64,000 nucleotides of DNA from JAJYLM01 sp964547905 (GTDB lineage Bacteria; JAMCPX01): the NCBI GenBank assembly GCA_964547905.1, contig CAZJPN010000006.1, positions 24,461-88,460 of the forward strand, in the 5' to 3' direction. The notes below the pieces were generated by a model that saw only the letters and a list, made by a program, of their open reading frames with translations, made no database searches and was not told the origin of the DNA. The position numbers and the translations under genes were made by a program. Of this stretch, positions 48,747 to 57,249 are shown piece after piece (within the stretch, counting starts at the first letter, position 1; every line of letters starts with the position of its first letter).

Positions 48747-50150
48747 TCATGGCTTTGCCTTGGGTTTTATTAACATATATTTGAGAACCCTGAAACTGAG
48801 TCCGGGTAGGTCTCTTAAAGAAGGTTTTGACATAAGTATCCTTATAATCCTTTTTGGATTAAGATAAAATTTTATATAGGCATATCTATAAATTCTGAAA
48901 AATATCTTGTCTGGAACATCGCTGAGGTTAAAAGGCATCGTATAATAATCAGTATCAATAGGTTTATCAAATAGAGCATTGTGTGGAATTTGCTCATAAA
49001 GCTCTGTACCTTTAAAAGGTATTACAATAAGAAAAAGCGCAAGGTGCAATTTTGAATGGATTGCAAAGTTTATAGTTGCCTTTAGCTCATCTTCTGTTTC
49101 TGTAGGAAAACCAAGCATAAAAAACCCACGCACAAACATACCATTATAAATAGCCCTGTCTATGCTCTTTTTTACCTTTTCAAGGTCAAGGTTCTTTTTA
49201 ATCAATCTTTGTAATCTTGGTGATGCGGTTTCTATGGCAATAGATAACTCAACTGTTCCTGTATCTTTCATCAAATCAATGGTTTCTTCATCAAGCAGAT
49301 CCGTTCTTACACCATTTGGAAATGATAGCTTTATATCCCAATCTTTATTTATTATATGTTTTAGCAAAGATTTAAATCTTTCTTTTTCAAAGTTTGCTAT
49401 ATCATCTATAATCTCAAAATGCCTTATCCCATAATTTCTGATAAGCATCTCCATTTCACTTATAACATTTTGAGCAGACCTTGATCTAAACCTTTTACCA
49501 AACATGTTATGACAGTATGTGCATCTGAATGTGCACCCCCTTGATGTAAGTATAACTGTGTATTTGCCTACGCGTGCAGTACTTCCACCTTTAAATCTTT
49601 TATATGCATTAATATCAATTAAGTCGTATGCAGGATACGGAAGCATATCAAGGTTATCTATATATCTTCTTTGTTGAGTTAGGCGTATGTTTCCATTATG
49701 TTTGTATATAATCCCATTAACCTGCGATAAATTGTCTGACTCTATTTCAATTGTATTGAGAAGTTCTATAAATGTTTCTTCTCCTTCTCCTATCACACCT
49801 ATATCAATATTTTTATCCGCCATAGTTTCTGATTTAAATGATGACACATAAGGACCGCCAATAATCACTTTAATTTGTGAATTATATACTTTAACTATGC
49901 TTGCCACTTTATGAAGATTTTCAGCCTCATTTGTTATAGCACTTATACCAACTATGTCTGGTTGAAACTGACTAATGAGCTTTACAAGTTCCTTTCCAAG
50001 GTTATTCACAAAAAGCATGTCTTTGATCATAACCTCATCATGCCTTTTCTCTCGTACGTACGATGCGAGATACATTATGCCTAACGGTGGTGTTGCTCCA
50101 CTTTGTATATGATCAAGGTTTCTACTTTTTATCAGTAAAATACGAGCCAT
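48747..50150 (-). CDS. B12-binding radical SAM protein (3 of 7; subgroup A)
   Basis: A 467-residue subgroup A paralog in opposite orientation to most of the others. The N-terminal B12-binding-like domain has TPPLGIMYLASYVRE, DIVGISAITNEAE and VIIGGPYVSSF, in which the usual H of GGPH is Tyr. The radical SAM motif is SRGCTFRCTYCHN (Cys near 206, 210, 213). Later blocks NGVRTDLLDEE and MLGFPTETEDEL are shared with genes 2 and 6. The base composition is more AT-rich than in copy 2. It reads away from the shattered ATPase region. Confidence 0.87.
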   Translation of the reverse strand: MARILLIKSRNLDHIQSGATPPLGIMYLASYVREKRHDEVMIKDMLFVNNLGKELVKLISQFQPDIVGISAITNEAENLHKVASIVKVYNSQIKVIIGGPYVSSFKSETMADKNIDIGVIGEGEETFIELLNTIEIESDNLSQVNGIIYKHNGNIRLTQQRRYIDNLDMLPYPAYDLIDINAYKRFKGGSTARVGKYTVILTSRGCTFRCTYCHNMFGKRFRSRSAQNVISEMEMLIRNYGIRHFEIIDDIANFEKERFKSLLKHIINKDWDIKLSFPNGVRTDLLDEETIDLMKDTGTVELSIAIETASPRLQRLIKKNLDLEKVKKSIDRAIYNGMFVRGFFMLGFPTETEDELKATINFAIHSKLHLALFLIVIPFKGTELYEQIPHNALFDKPIDTDYYTMPFNLSDVPDKIFFRIYRYAYIKFYLNPKRIIRILMSKPSLRDLPGLSFRVLKYMLIKPKAKP

Positions 50151-50661
50151 ATTTGATAATTATAATATAAAAGCTATAAAATGTTCAACTATTAAATAAT
50201 GATCCTTGATATTGAGAATTACTATTTAATCTCTTCTTAAGTTCTGGATTGATGCAAAAGTTATATAGTCATAGCTTGCTTATCCTTAGAATGCTGAAGG
50301 ACCGATAATCCCCCGCAAGTTATGAGTTTGTTTAAATGAATAGCAAATGTAGTAAGTAACTCAGTCCCAAGTCCCTTTCGGATACCCCGCATTATGGAAG
50401 AAGGATGACACAGAAGTTTAAGAAATGCATGGAGAACAGATCACTGGCTTCTATTTCATTTTATAAATAGTTTTTGTATTTAAAAAACAATTACATTACG
50501 ATATCCCACAAGAAGATAAAGTAGCTTTTCGATATATCCACAGAGACATATAAAAAGGCTGGAGAATCAGGCGTATTGACATTTGCGAATGCCCCTGCTA
50601 TTTCTAATTTGATAATATATTTAGCAGGGTTGTTTTATATGTACATTAAAAGAGAAAGGAA
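50151..50661. other. Gene-free AT-rich stretch
   Basis: About 510 bases with no convincing gene. One hairpin is visible: CCCTGCTA (50593-50600) and TAGCAGGG (50622-50629), an 8-bp perfect stem with a 21-base loop followed by TTGTTTTAT, a weak terminator-like form. The rest shows nothing recognisable. The stretch separates the inverted radical SAM gene from ATPase fragments and may mark a rearrangement. Confidence 0.4.
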
Positions 50662-50847
50662 TTATATCTTTGACAAACCATAGTCTTGTAACCTACCATT
50701 TCCCTGCTTTTTTAATTTTTGAATCTCTTTGTTGGTTTTATCAGGATTCACTTTCATAAATGCAGATAATACTTTCTCTGGTTTCAAAGTGTAAAAAGAT
50801 AATTTTAAATTCTCTTTTTTATTTTGTTTTTTAGATTTTTTATTCAA
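50662..50847 (-). CDS. Possible small basic protein
   Basis: A 61-codon frame starting at a TTG, with a GGGGGA ribosome-like site about ten bases upstream. The product is very Lys-rich and includes KPEKVLSAFMKVNPDK. No family is recognised. Antitoxin-like or chaperone-adjacent small proteins can look like this, but there is no supporting context. It could be chance in AT-rich DNA. Confidence 0.3.
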   Translation of the reverse strand: MNKKSKKQNKKENLKLSFYTLKPEKVLSAFMKVNPDKTNKEIQKLKKQGNGRLQDYGLSKI

Positions 50848-50878
50848 TGAAATAATCCCCCTGAGTTAATTTTGTCCT

Positions 50879-51217
50879 TTGTTAAATAATTTTAAGGAAA
50901 TAGATTTAAGGCAGGATAAAGGTGCTTTATACGAGAATTTTATTTTTAGCGAATTAGTCAAAAAAGGCCTTGCTTTAAAATACTGGAGAACAAAAGCCAA
51001 AGCAGAGGTGGATTTTATCGTTGAAGATAGAGTACCTGTTGAAGTGAAGTCTATGTTATCAAAACCTGTGACAGGCAGGTCTTTATTTAGTTTCATAGAG
51101 AAATATCAGCCAGAAAAGGCTTATGTATTCAATAGAAATTTACTGAAATCAATAAATGTCAACAAAACCCTTGTTCATTTTATGTATCATGTTTATGCCG
51201 CCGGTTTAAAAATGTAG
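50879..51217 (+). pseudogene. C-terminal fragment of a DUF4143-type AAA ATPase
   Basis: The frame encodes about 112 residues that match the end of the AAA_14/DUF4143 ATPases: KGALYENFIFSELVKKGL, then LKYWRTKAKAEVDFIVED and VPVEVKSML, then SFIEKYQPEKAYVFN. The ATPase half is missing upstream and no proper start is present. The D-F-I...E-V-K pattern is a PD-(D/E)XK-like signature. It lies just upstream of a fragment with the matching N-terminus, so order is reversed relative to an intact gene. Confidence 0.75.
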
Positions 51218-51315
51218 ATAAGCAATAATAGGAATTATGATGCAGCCTCCATTTTGTACCAAATTTGTATGCTAACGATTGACATCATTATCCAAAAGAG
51301 TAAGATTATTCCAAC

Positions 51316-51483
51316 ATGATTTACGCGAGGAAGCTTACTGCAAAAATAGCAAAAGAGATTGGTTCAAAAAGAATAGTTGTTTTAACAGGATTGAGACAAA
51401 CCGGTAAAACTACTCTTATGCGGCTTGCATTCAATCAAATCAAAAGCGAAAACAAAGTTTTCCTCGATCTGGAAAACCCTTAG
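51316..51483 (+). pseudogene. N-terminal fragment of an AAA_14-type ATPase
   Basis: An ATG at 51316 opens 55 codons ending at a TAG at 51481. The product holds the Walker A motif GLRQTGKTTL (about 25-34) and the start of the strand FLDLENP, after which the reading frame stops. This is the first quarter of an AAA_14/DUF4143 ATPase. Together with the C-terminal fragment at 50879 it suggests two decayed copies or one broken and inverted in order. Nothing here suggests an active protein. Confidence 0.75.
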
Positions 51484-51526
51484 ATTTATAAAACATTATC
51501 AAGGCTATAATTAATAGGGTGCTCAA

Positions 51527-53125
51527 ATGGTATCATGGGGTGTAATTGAAAAAAACAAATATCTCCATTGGTTAAAACTGATTATTATTTATATAGCTAT
51601 CTTCGCAATCACCCACTGGTATCTATCTTATTATAGAAACATGCTTTACTCTTTAAGTGCGGATGAGGGTTATATTCTCTATGGGGCAAAAAGGGTTTTA
51701 GATGGGCAGATCATGTACAGAGATTTCTTTCAATTCTATCCGCCCGGTAATTTCTACCTACTTGCTCTTATCTACAAATTGTTCGGTTACAGTTTTACTG
51801 TAGCAAGAGAGGCAGCCATTATTATAGACAGCATTATCAATGTACTGGTGTTTTACCTCTCCTACAAGGCATTAAAGGCATGGTATGCGATCATTCCACC
51901 ATTGTTCTTTATGATTCTTGGCTTTCCCAATTGGATACAGTTCAGTCATTACTGGACAAGCGAATTGTTCTTTCTCTTATCCCTAATATTCTTTTTGTGG
52001 TATCTTGAGCAGGATAAGCACTATTGTCTTTATATCTCTGGTTTCTTAATTGGTATCACAACGCTTTTTCTTCAGATGCCAGGTGTATATGGCGGCATTT
52101 TATTCCTCATACTTTTATTTATTTTAAAATTTCGTCAAAAAGGATTATGGAAGCTTGCTATCAAATTTACAATCAGTGCTGCAATACCGTTAATTACTGT
52201 TTTTGGATATCTCGCAATAAAACATGCGTTTATAGACTTTATAAAACAACAATTCCTTATGATCCTTAAAATTTATCCAAAAATGCTCGCATTTAATCCA
52301 TTAGGTTTTATTTTTAAAGGTATTTATCCTCTTAATGTCTTCATAGGTATTTATTTTTTTGTATCCATCTTATCTATAATATATCTCTTTATATTTTATA
52401 AACGCATTAAACAGGCTCCCGCTATTATTATAATTGGCAATTTCGTATTATTTCTTACAATAATCCATTCTATGGACATTGAGCATCTTTTACCAAACAT
52501 CCCTCTTTTTTTGATCATGATTCTATTGCCTTTCAAGGGGTTACTTGATTATACAAAACAACACGCTATCCAATGGCACAGGGTATTTTATTATTTATTG
52601 GGAACTATTGCTATTATAAGTATAATCTGGGGTGTTATCTCTCTGCGGTCAAATATTAATAGGATAAATACACAAGCATATCGTGTAAGCATAAATGGGA
52701 CTCCATTATGGACATTCAGTGAAAAACAAGCGTATGAAATAAACGAATTTTTCCCACAGGCAGAAGAAATATTGTATGGCGAAAAGAATGTATTTGTTTA
52801 TCCTTATGGAGCACTTTTATATGTTTTACTTAATTTAAATAATCCGATAGGTTTTGATTATGCACCTATATATGCTGTTGATAATGATAATCTAATTAAT
52901 TCATTTGATATCCCAATAATTAAATTATTAAAGAAATATAATGTTGATTATGTAATTTACTCTGGATGGAATAAACATTATGTGAACAGTGTCTTATTCC
53001 ATATGCACTCACTACCTTACAATATGAATAGTATATTAGATAATTATATTTTTGAGAATTATGATGTATTACTAAAAATTGATAATGAAATGCTATTAAA
53101 AATAAAAAAACAAAAACATTTTTGA
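51527..53125 (+). CDS. GT-C membrane glycosyltransferase-like protein (ArnT/PMT type)
   Basis: A 532-residue polytopic protein with about ten to twelve membrane segments. The first loop carries SADEGYILYGAKRVLDGQ and then FFQFYPPGNFYLLALIYKLFG, the Asp-Glu and P-P-G pattern of ArnT/PMT_2-like GT-C enzymes. The C-terminal part is soluble and very AT-rich in coding, ending in a basic tail. It would act in the periplasm on a lipid-linked sugar. It lies in the most AT-rich part of the window, between the ATPase fragments and radical SAM 4. Confidence 0.7.
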   Translation: MVSWGVIEKNKYLHWLKLIIIYIAIFAITHWYLSYYRNMLYSLSADEGYILYGAKRVLDGQIMYRDFFQFYPPGNFYLLALIYKLFGYSFTVAREAAIIIDSIINVLVFYLSYKALKAWYAIIPPLFFMILGFPNWIQFSHYWTSELFFLLSLIFFLWYLEQDKHYCLYISGFLIGITTLFLQMPGVYGGILFLILLFILKFRQKGLWKLAIKFTISAAIPLITVFGYLAIKHAFIDFIKQQFLMILKIYPKMLAFNPLGFIFKGIYPLNVFIGIYFFVSILSIIYLFIFYKRIKQAPAIIIIGNFVLFLTIIHSMDIEHLLPNIPLFLIMILLPFKGLLDYTKQHAIQWHRVFYYLLGTIAIISIIWGVISLRSNINRINTQAYRVSINGTPLWTFSEKQAYEINEFFPQAEEILYGEKNVFVYPYGALLYVLLNLNNPIGFDYAPIYAVDNDNLINSFDIPIIKLLKKYNVDYVIYSGWNKHYVNSVLFHMHSLPYNMNSILDNYIFENYDVLLKIDNEMLLKIKKQKHF

Positions 53126-53236
53126 TCGTATTTTGATTGTGGCCATTTATAATCGATTTATTTTAAACGATCAAACCATAGTATCAAAGGTTGACTCTTT
53201 TTAATATATGAATACTCTTAATTTATTAAAGACATT

Positions 53237-54667
53237 ATGAAAATACTTTTGGTAAATCCTTATCATCTTGAGATTGGTGCTCCTTATGCTCCAAAAATAA
53301 TATTAGAAAAGAATGGGAAATATGAGCCACTTGGCTTGTTGTATATAGCTTCTTATGTAAAGAAAACTTTACCTTCGGTTAAAATAAAAATCTTTGATAG
53401 TCAACTTTTCGGAGAAAAATACATTCATTATTATAAAAATGAACTTCAGAACTATGATCCGGATATAATAGGGATCTCTTCATTTACTCCTACACTATTT
53501 CGAACAATAACATTGGCAAAAATAGGAAAGGAAATAAAACCCAATGTCCATATTAACATCGGCGGTCACCATACCAACATTTATCCTGAAGAAACACTTC
53601 AACTGCCGTGGATAGACAGTGTAACTATAGGAGAAGGAGAGATAACCTTTTCTGAACTTGTTGGTAATATTTTAGAGAAAAAACCATTAGATGGTATTAA
53701 AGGTTTATGGTTTAAAAGGAATAATACAGTTATTAAAAATCCATATAGGGAATATATAAAAAAATTAGATATATTACCATTTCCTGATAGGTCTTTGATA
53801 CCTAAAGGTTCATATTATTTTATAGTTGATAAGCCTGTTTTATCTACATCCATGATAACAAGCAGAGGATGTCCTTATGATTGTATTTTTTGTGATACAC
53901 ATAGAAAGACTTATGTTCAAAGATCTCCAAAAAATATCGTAGATGAAATGGAAGAATGCATTCAACTTGGCTTCGATTATATAAATTTTAACGATGATAC
54001 ATTTAATCTTATAAGAAGAAATGTGATAGCGCTATGCAAGGAGATAACCCAAAGAAGATTAAAAACAAAGTGGGCGTTTAAAGGCAGAGTGGATCTTATA
54101 GATTTAGAGCTTGCCCAATTACTGAAAGATGCAGGATGTGACAGAGTGCATCTTGGTATAGAGTCAGGTAGTGATAGAATGTTAACGTTGCTTAAAAAAG
54201 GGATAACAACTGAAGAAGTGCAAAGGACTGTTAAAATACTTAAGTCAGTTGGTGTAGAAGTTTTAGGATTTTTTATGATTGGGTTACCTTATGAAACAAC
54301 TGAAGAAGTTTTAAAAACAATAAATTTTTCAATTGAATTAGATTTAGATTATGCCCAATTTACAGTATTGTATCCATTCCCTGGCACAGAATTATATCAA
54401 TTAGCTGTAAAAGTTGGTGCAATAGAAGAAAACTATTTTAAGGATTATATGAAAGAGCCACTTACTCCATCTTTCGTTAAAAGATGGGAAACCACTATCT
54501 CTGATAAAGAAATTAAAAAATTAGTAAAATTGGCATATAGGAAGTTTTACTTAAGGCCAGCATACATATTGAAGATTTTTAAAAAAAATCATAGGCATAT
54601 TAAATCCCTAAAGAATGTATTTTATGCAGGTTTACAAGTATTAAAGTTTGTTGTAGGAGTAGAATAA
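53237..54667 (+). CDS. B12-binding radical SAM protein (4 of 7)
   Basis: A 476-residue class B radical SAM protein not in subgroup A. The N-terminal region reads KILLVNPYHLEIGAPY and EPLGLLYIASYVKK, then NIGGHHTNIYPEE and IGEGE. The radical SAM motif is SRGCPYDCIFCDT (Cys near 212, 216, 219). The barrel includes NFNDDTFNL and HLGIESGSDRML. Codon use is extremely AT-rich. A possible promoter TTGACT-N16-TACTCT lies in the preceding gap. Substrate unknown. Confidence 0.87.
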   Translation: MKILLVNPYHLEIGAPYAPKIILEKNGKYEPLGLLYIASYVKKTLPSVKIKIFDSQLFGEKYIHYYKNELQNYDPDIIGISSFTPTLFRTITLAKIGKEIKPNVHINIGGHHTNIYPEETLQLPWIDSVTIGEGEITFSELVGNILEKKPLDGIKGLWFKRNNTVIKNPYREYIKKLDILPFPDRSLIPKGSYYFIVDKPVLSTSMITSRGCPYDCIFCDTHRKTYVQRSPKNIVDEMEECIQLGFDYINFNDDTFNLIRRNVIALCKEITQRRLKTKWAFKGRVDLIDLELAQLLKDAGCDRVHLGIESGSDRMLTLLKKGITTEEVQRTVKILKSVGVEVLGFFMIGLPYETTEEVLKTINFSIELDLDYAQFTVLYPFPGTELYQLAVKVGAIEENYFKDYMKEPLTPSFVKRWETTISDKEIKKLVKLAYRKFYLRPAYILKIFKKNHRHIKSLKNVFYAGLQVLKFVVGVE

Positions 54668-54697
54668 GAGCATATTGATGTATGTGGTTATAAAACA

Positions 54698-56215
54698 ATG
54701 AAAGTTCTTTTCATCAAAAGTGGAAATTCAAATGCAAGAGCAAGAGACATAACGCCGCCCCTGGGATTAATGTACATTGCATCTTATGTGAGGCAGACAA
54801 GAAGGGATGAAGTCAGGATCTTTGACATAATATTTTGCAAAGAACCTTTAAAAGAGATCTATCATATTATTCATGAGTTTGAACCTGACATTGTTGGCAT
54901 TAGCGCGCTTACACTTGAAGCACCTGCTATGTATCAAATTGCCCATTTTGTAAAGACGGTTATCGATGTTCCTATTATTGTTGGTGGTCCCCATGCTACA
55001 TCTGTTCCTGAAGAGGTAATAAAAAACCAGGATGTAGATATTGTCGTTATAGGGGAAGGTGAAATCACTTTCAAAGCGTTACTCGACTTTTACGAATATG
55101 GCGGAAAACTTTCCACTATTAAGGGTATTGCATATAAGTTCGGTAACAATACAATAATCAACCAACCACGAAATTATATTGTGAACCTTGACGAACTTCC
55201 TTTCCCATCATGGGATCTGGTTGAGCTTAAAAAATATGCAACAACTGGAAGCATGAGCACGGTAGGATTAAGACCTTACATGGTGCTCCTTACATCACGG
55301 GGATGCCCGTTCCACTGCACATACTGTCATAATATCATGGGCAAAAAGTTCAGGGCAAGGTCTGTTGATAGTGTACTTGAAGAGATGCGGATATTGATTA
55401 GGGAATATCATATAAAAGACTTTGAGATCATAGACGATATATCTAATTTTGATAGGAAAAGATTCAAAAAGATAATGATGGGCATAATAGACAACGGATG
55501 GAAGGTTACGGTGTCATTCCCGAATGGGATAAGAACAGACATGCTTGATGAAGAAACAATACATCTAATGAAAAAGGCCGGTACAGCAGAGATTGCTATA
55601 GCAGTAGAAACCGTGTCGTTAAGGTTACAGAGGATGGTAAAGAAAAACCTGAATCTTGATAAGGTAAAGAGGATGATAGATATATGCGTCAATGAAGGTA
55701 TGTTTTTGCGCGGATTCTTTATGCTTGGATTTCCTACAGAGACGGAAGAAGAGATAAAAGCTACAATAGATTTTGCATGCAAGTCAAAAATACATGAGGT
55801 ATTATTCTTCCTTGTTAACCCATTTGGAGGGACAGAACTTTCAAAACAGGTTGAAAACATGGGTAAAATGCCTAATGTAAAGCCTGAGGATTTTGATTAT
55901 CACGCAATGCCATTTAATGCGAGCAATATTCCTGATAAACGGTTACATAAGTTGTATACGATGGCATGGATTCGGTTTTACTTGAATCCCATAAGGATAA
56001 TAAGAATCTTAAAGGCAAAGAGCATGTGGAATGATTTACCCTATCAGTTTAATAAAGTACTGAAGGATCTATTTCCCCCACATGGTAACAAGAGATTACT
56101 TCTCGAGCCTATAGATTTTGAGTTTAAAAAGATAAACAGGGAAAAAGCTGTTCAGAATCCTTCCGAACAAGCACAGGGTAATGTCATAGAGCTTAGCTCT
56201 GCAAAGAAGAAATAA
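54698..56215 (+). CDS. B12-binding radical SAM protein (5 of 7; subgroup A)
   Basis: A 505-residue subgroup A member with the same blocks as the genes at 45522 and 48747: TPPLGLMYIASYVRQ, DIVGISALTLEAP, VGGPHATSVPEE, SRGCPFHCTYCHN (Cys near 203, 207, 210), then NIMGKKFRARS and MLGFPTETEEEI. It has a longer C-terminal tail (about 60 residues, basic and Ser/Gln-rich). It lies 30 bases after radical SAM 4 and 10 bases before the convergent nuclease gene. GC content rises again here compared with gene 4. Confidence 0.88.
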   Translation: MKVLFIKSGNSNARARDITPPLGLMYIASYVRQTRRDEVRIFDIIFCKEPLKEIYHIIHEFEPDIVGISALTLEAPAMYQIAHFVKTVIDVPIIVGGPHATSVPEEVIKNQDVDIVVIGEGEITFKALLDFYEYGGKLSTIKGIAYKFGNNTIINQPRNYIVNLDELPFPSWDLVELKKYATTGSMSTVGLRPYMVLLTSRGCPFHCTYCHNIMGKKFRARSVDSVLEEMRILIREYHIKDFEIIDDISNFDRKRFKKIMMGIIDNGWKVTVSFPNGIRTDMLDEETIHLMKKAGTAEIAIAVETVSLRLQRMVKKNLNLDKVKRMIDICVNEGMFLRGFFMLGFPTETEEEIKATIDFACKSKIHEVLFFLVNPFGGTELSKQVENMGKMPNVKPEDFDYHAMPFNASNIPDKRLHKLYTMAWIRFYLNPIRIIRILKAKSMWNDLPYQFNKVLKDLFPPHGNKRLLLEPIDFEFKKINREKAVQNPSEQAQGNVIELSSAKKK

Positions 56216-56225
56216 CCCTTTTTAT

Positions 56226-56786
56226 CTAATCTACTGCGTCTTCAACCTGAGATACAAGTTTTATCCCAAGTTGCCTTGCATACTCATCTGCTTCACGATG
56301 TAAATGTATCCCCACCATAATTTTCTCATCTACCTTGACTGATTCACTCTTTTCATAAAATTGCACAGACCTTTCAAATATCTCTATATCTCCAATGCCT
56401 AATGCTGACTTTACTTCTATTGCTATCCTCTTCCCATTCCTGACAAGTATGTCTATTCCTGCACCCCTTGGACGGACAAAAAATTCTGCCTTTGTATCTG
56501 TTTTACGCCACTTGAAAACTTGAAAGCCTGCCTTACTCAATACTTCAGAAAGTGCCCTGCTAAAGGTATCTTCTGCCATTATGCCCCAGCGTGACCCGAG
56601 ATTACCTATTTTGTTTGTTAAAGATTTATCCAATGTATCAATAGACGCCTTGATAGCAAGTTGAAAATCCTGTCTTTGTTCTTCAAACCTTTTGTCAGAA
56701 GCCTCTCTCATAGCTTTAAGCTCAGTAAGTATTGTTGTAAACTCCTGCTTTGTTGCAACATCATGGACAAGTAAGCCTACAAGCAT
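56226..56786 (-). CDS. DUF3782 / PD-(D/E)XK nuclease-like protein
   Basis: A 186-residue protein from the first standard start at 56786. It has a coiled-coil N-terminal half (AMREASDKRFEEQRQDFQ) and a C-terminal nuclease-like core with GIDILVRNGKRIAIEVKSAL, the D...E-x-K signature. The frame is open upstream for 45 more codons to about 56921, with plausible coding (KYEVKEHQESYSSLKG, NELAASILKRIGEDTRKRA) but only an ATA near that end. The true N-terminus may be longer or its start codon lost. Such proteins are common beside mobile or transferred DNA. Function is unknown. Confidence 0.6.
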   Translation of the reverse strand: MLVGLLVHDVATKQEFTTILTELKAMREASDKRFEEQRQDFQLAIKASIDTLDKSLTNKIGNLGSRWGIMAEDTFSRALSEVLSKAGFQVFKWRKTDTKAEFFVRPRGAGIDILVRNGKRIAIEVKSALGIGDIEIFERSVQFYEKSESVKVDEKIMVGIHLHREADEYARQLGIKLVSQVEDAVD

Positions 56787-56980
56787 TGCCCGCTTTCGTG
56801 TGTCTTCACCAATGCGCTTTAAAATACTTGCTGCAAGTTCATTAAGGTCTTGTCCCTTGAGACTTGAATAGCTCTCCTGATGTTCTTTTACTTCATATTT
56901 TTTGGGTTGTTTCGTTTTTATGTTTTATTGATACCATAGTTATTTTTAAAAAGCAATTATCATGTTAATCCTGAAGCATC

Positions 56981-57068
56981 TCACTTATCTTTAGAGCCCT
57001 TAGATTTTGGTTTAAGCTGCATCTGTTATACCTCCTACAAATTACACCAAAGTATAATATTATGTCAA
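56981..57068 (-). promoter_or_regulatory. Minus-strand promoter and 13-codon leader-like frame
   Basis: On the minus strand, TTGACA (57068-57063) and TAATTT (18-base spacer) form a promoter-like pair. A strong TAGGAGGTAT ribosome site (57037-57028) precedes an ATG at 57022 that opens only 13 codons, ending at 56981 (MQLKPKSKGSKDK). The DUF3782 frame begins about 60 bases further on in another phase. It is either a leader peptide or the start of the nuclease gene cut off by a frameshift. Confidence 0.4.
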
Positions 57069-57133
57069 AAATATTGGTTCTTTTTCACAATGAGCGGGTA
57101 AATATTCTCCTGACGGAGCGATATCTCGGCTAT

Positions 57134-57170
57134 CCCCTCCCCCTTGACGGGAGAGGGGTAGGGTGGGGGT
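57134..57170. repeat. CTCCCGTCAAGGG-family palindrome
   Basis: CCCCTCCCCC, then TTGA, then CGGGAGAGGGG forms a strong hairpin (57134-57158), followed by TAGGGTGGGGGT. The 13 bases at 57141-57153 are the exact reverse complement of the core at 34453-34465, which lies inside the TMTC-like gene. This copy is intergenic, in the 463-base gap before radical SAM 6. Confidence 0.65.
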
Positions 57171-57249
57171 GCTTGTGTTATCGATGCAAGTTATGCTATT
57201 TTGTGTAACGCATAATCCGTATGAAGACACAAAACATGAAAACATTGCT

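Noticed and set aside
55408..55860. A 150-codon minus-strand frame inside radical SAM 5, with similar frames opposite radical SAM 2 and 3
   Set aside because: The recurrence at the same place in paralogs reflects conserved codons of the sense genes, not a second gene.
57134..57170. A rho-independent terminator for the preceding region
   Set aside because: The GC-rich hairpin lacks a T-run on either side and its core recurs at 34453, so it is better read as a repeat.
57163..57249. An upstream start for radical SAM 6
   Set aside because: It would add 29 residues encoded partly by the edge of a palindromic repeat, before the conserved N-terminus; the ATG at 57250 fits the paralogs.
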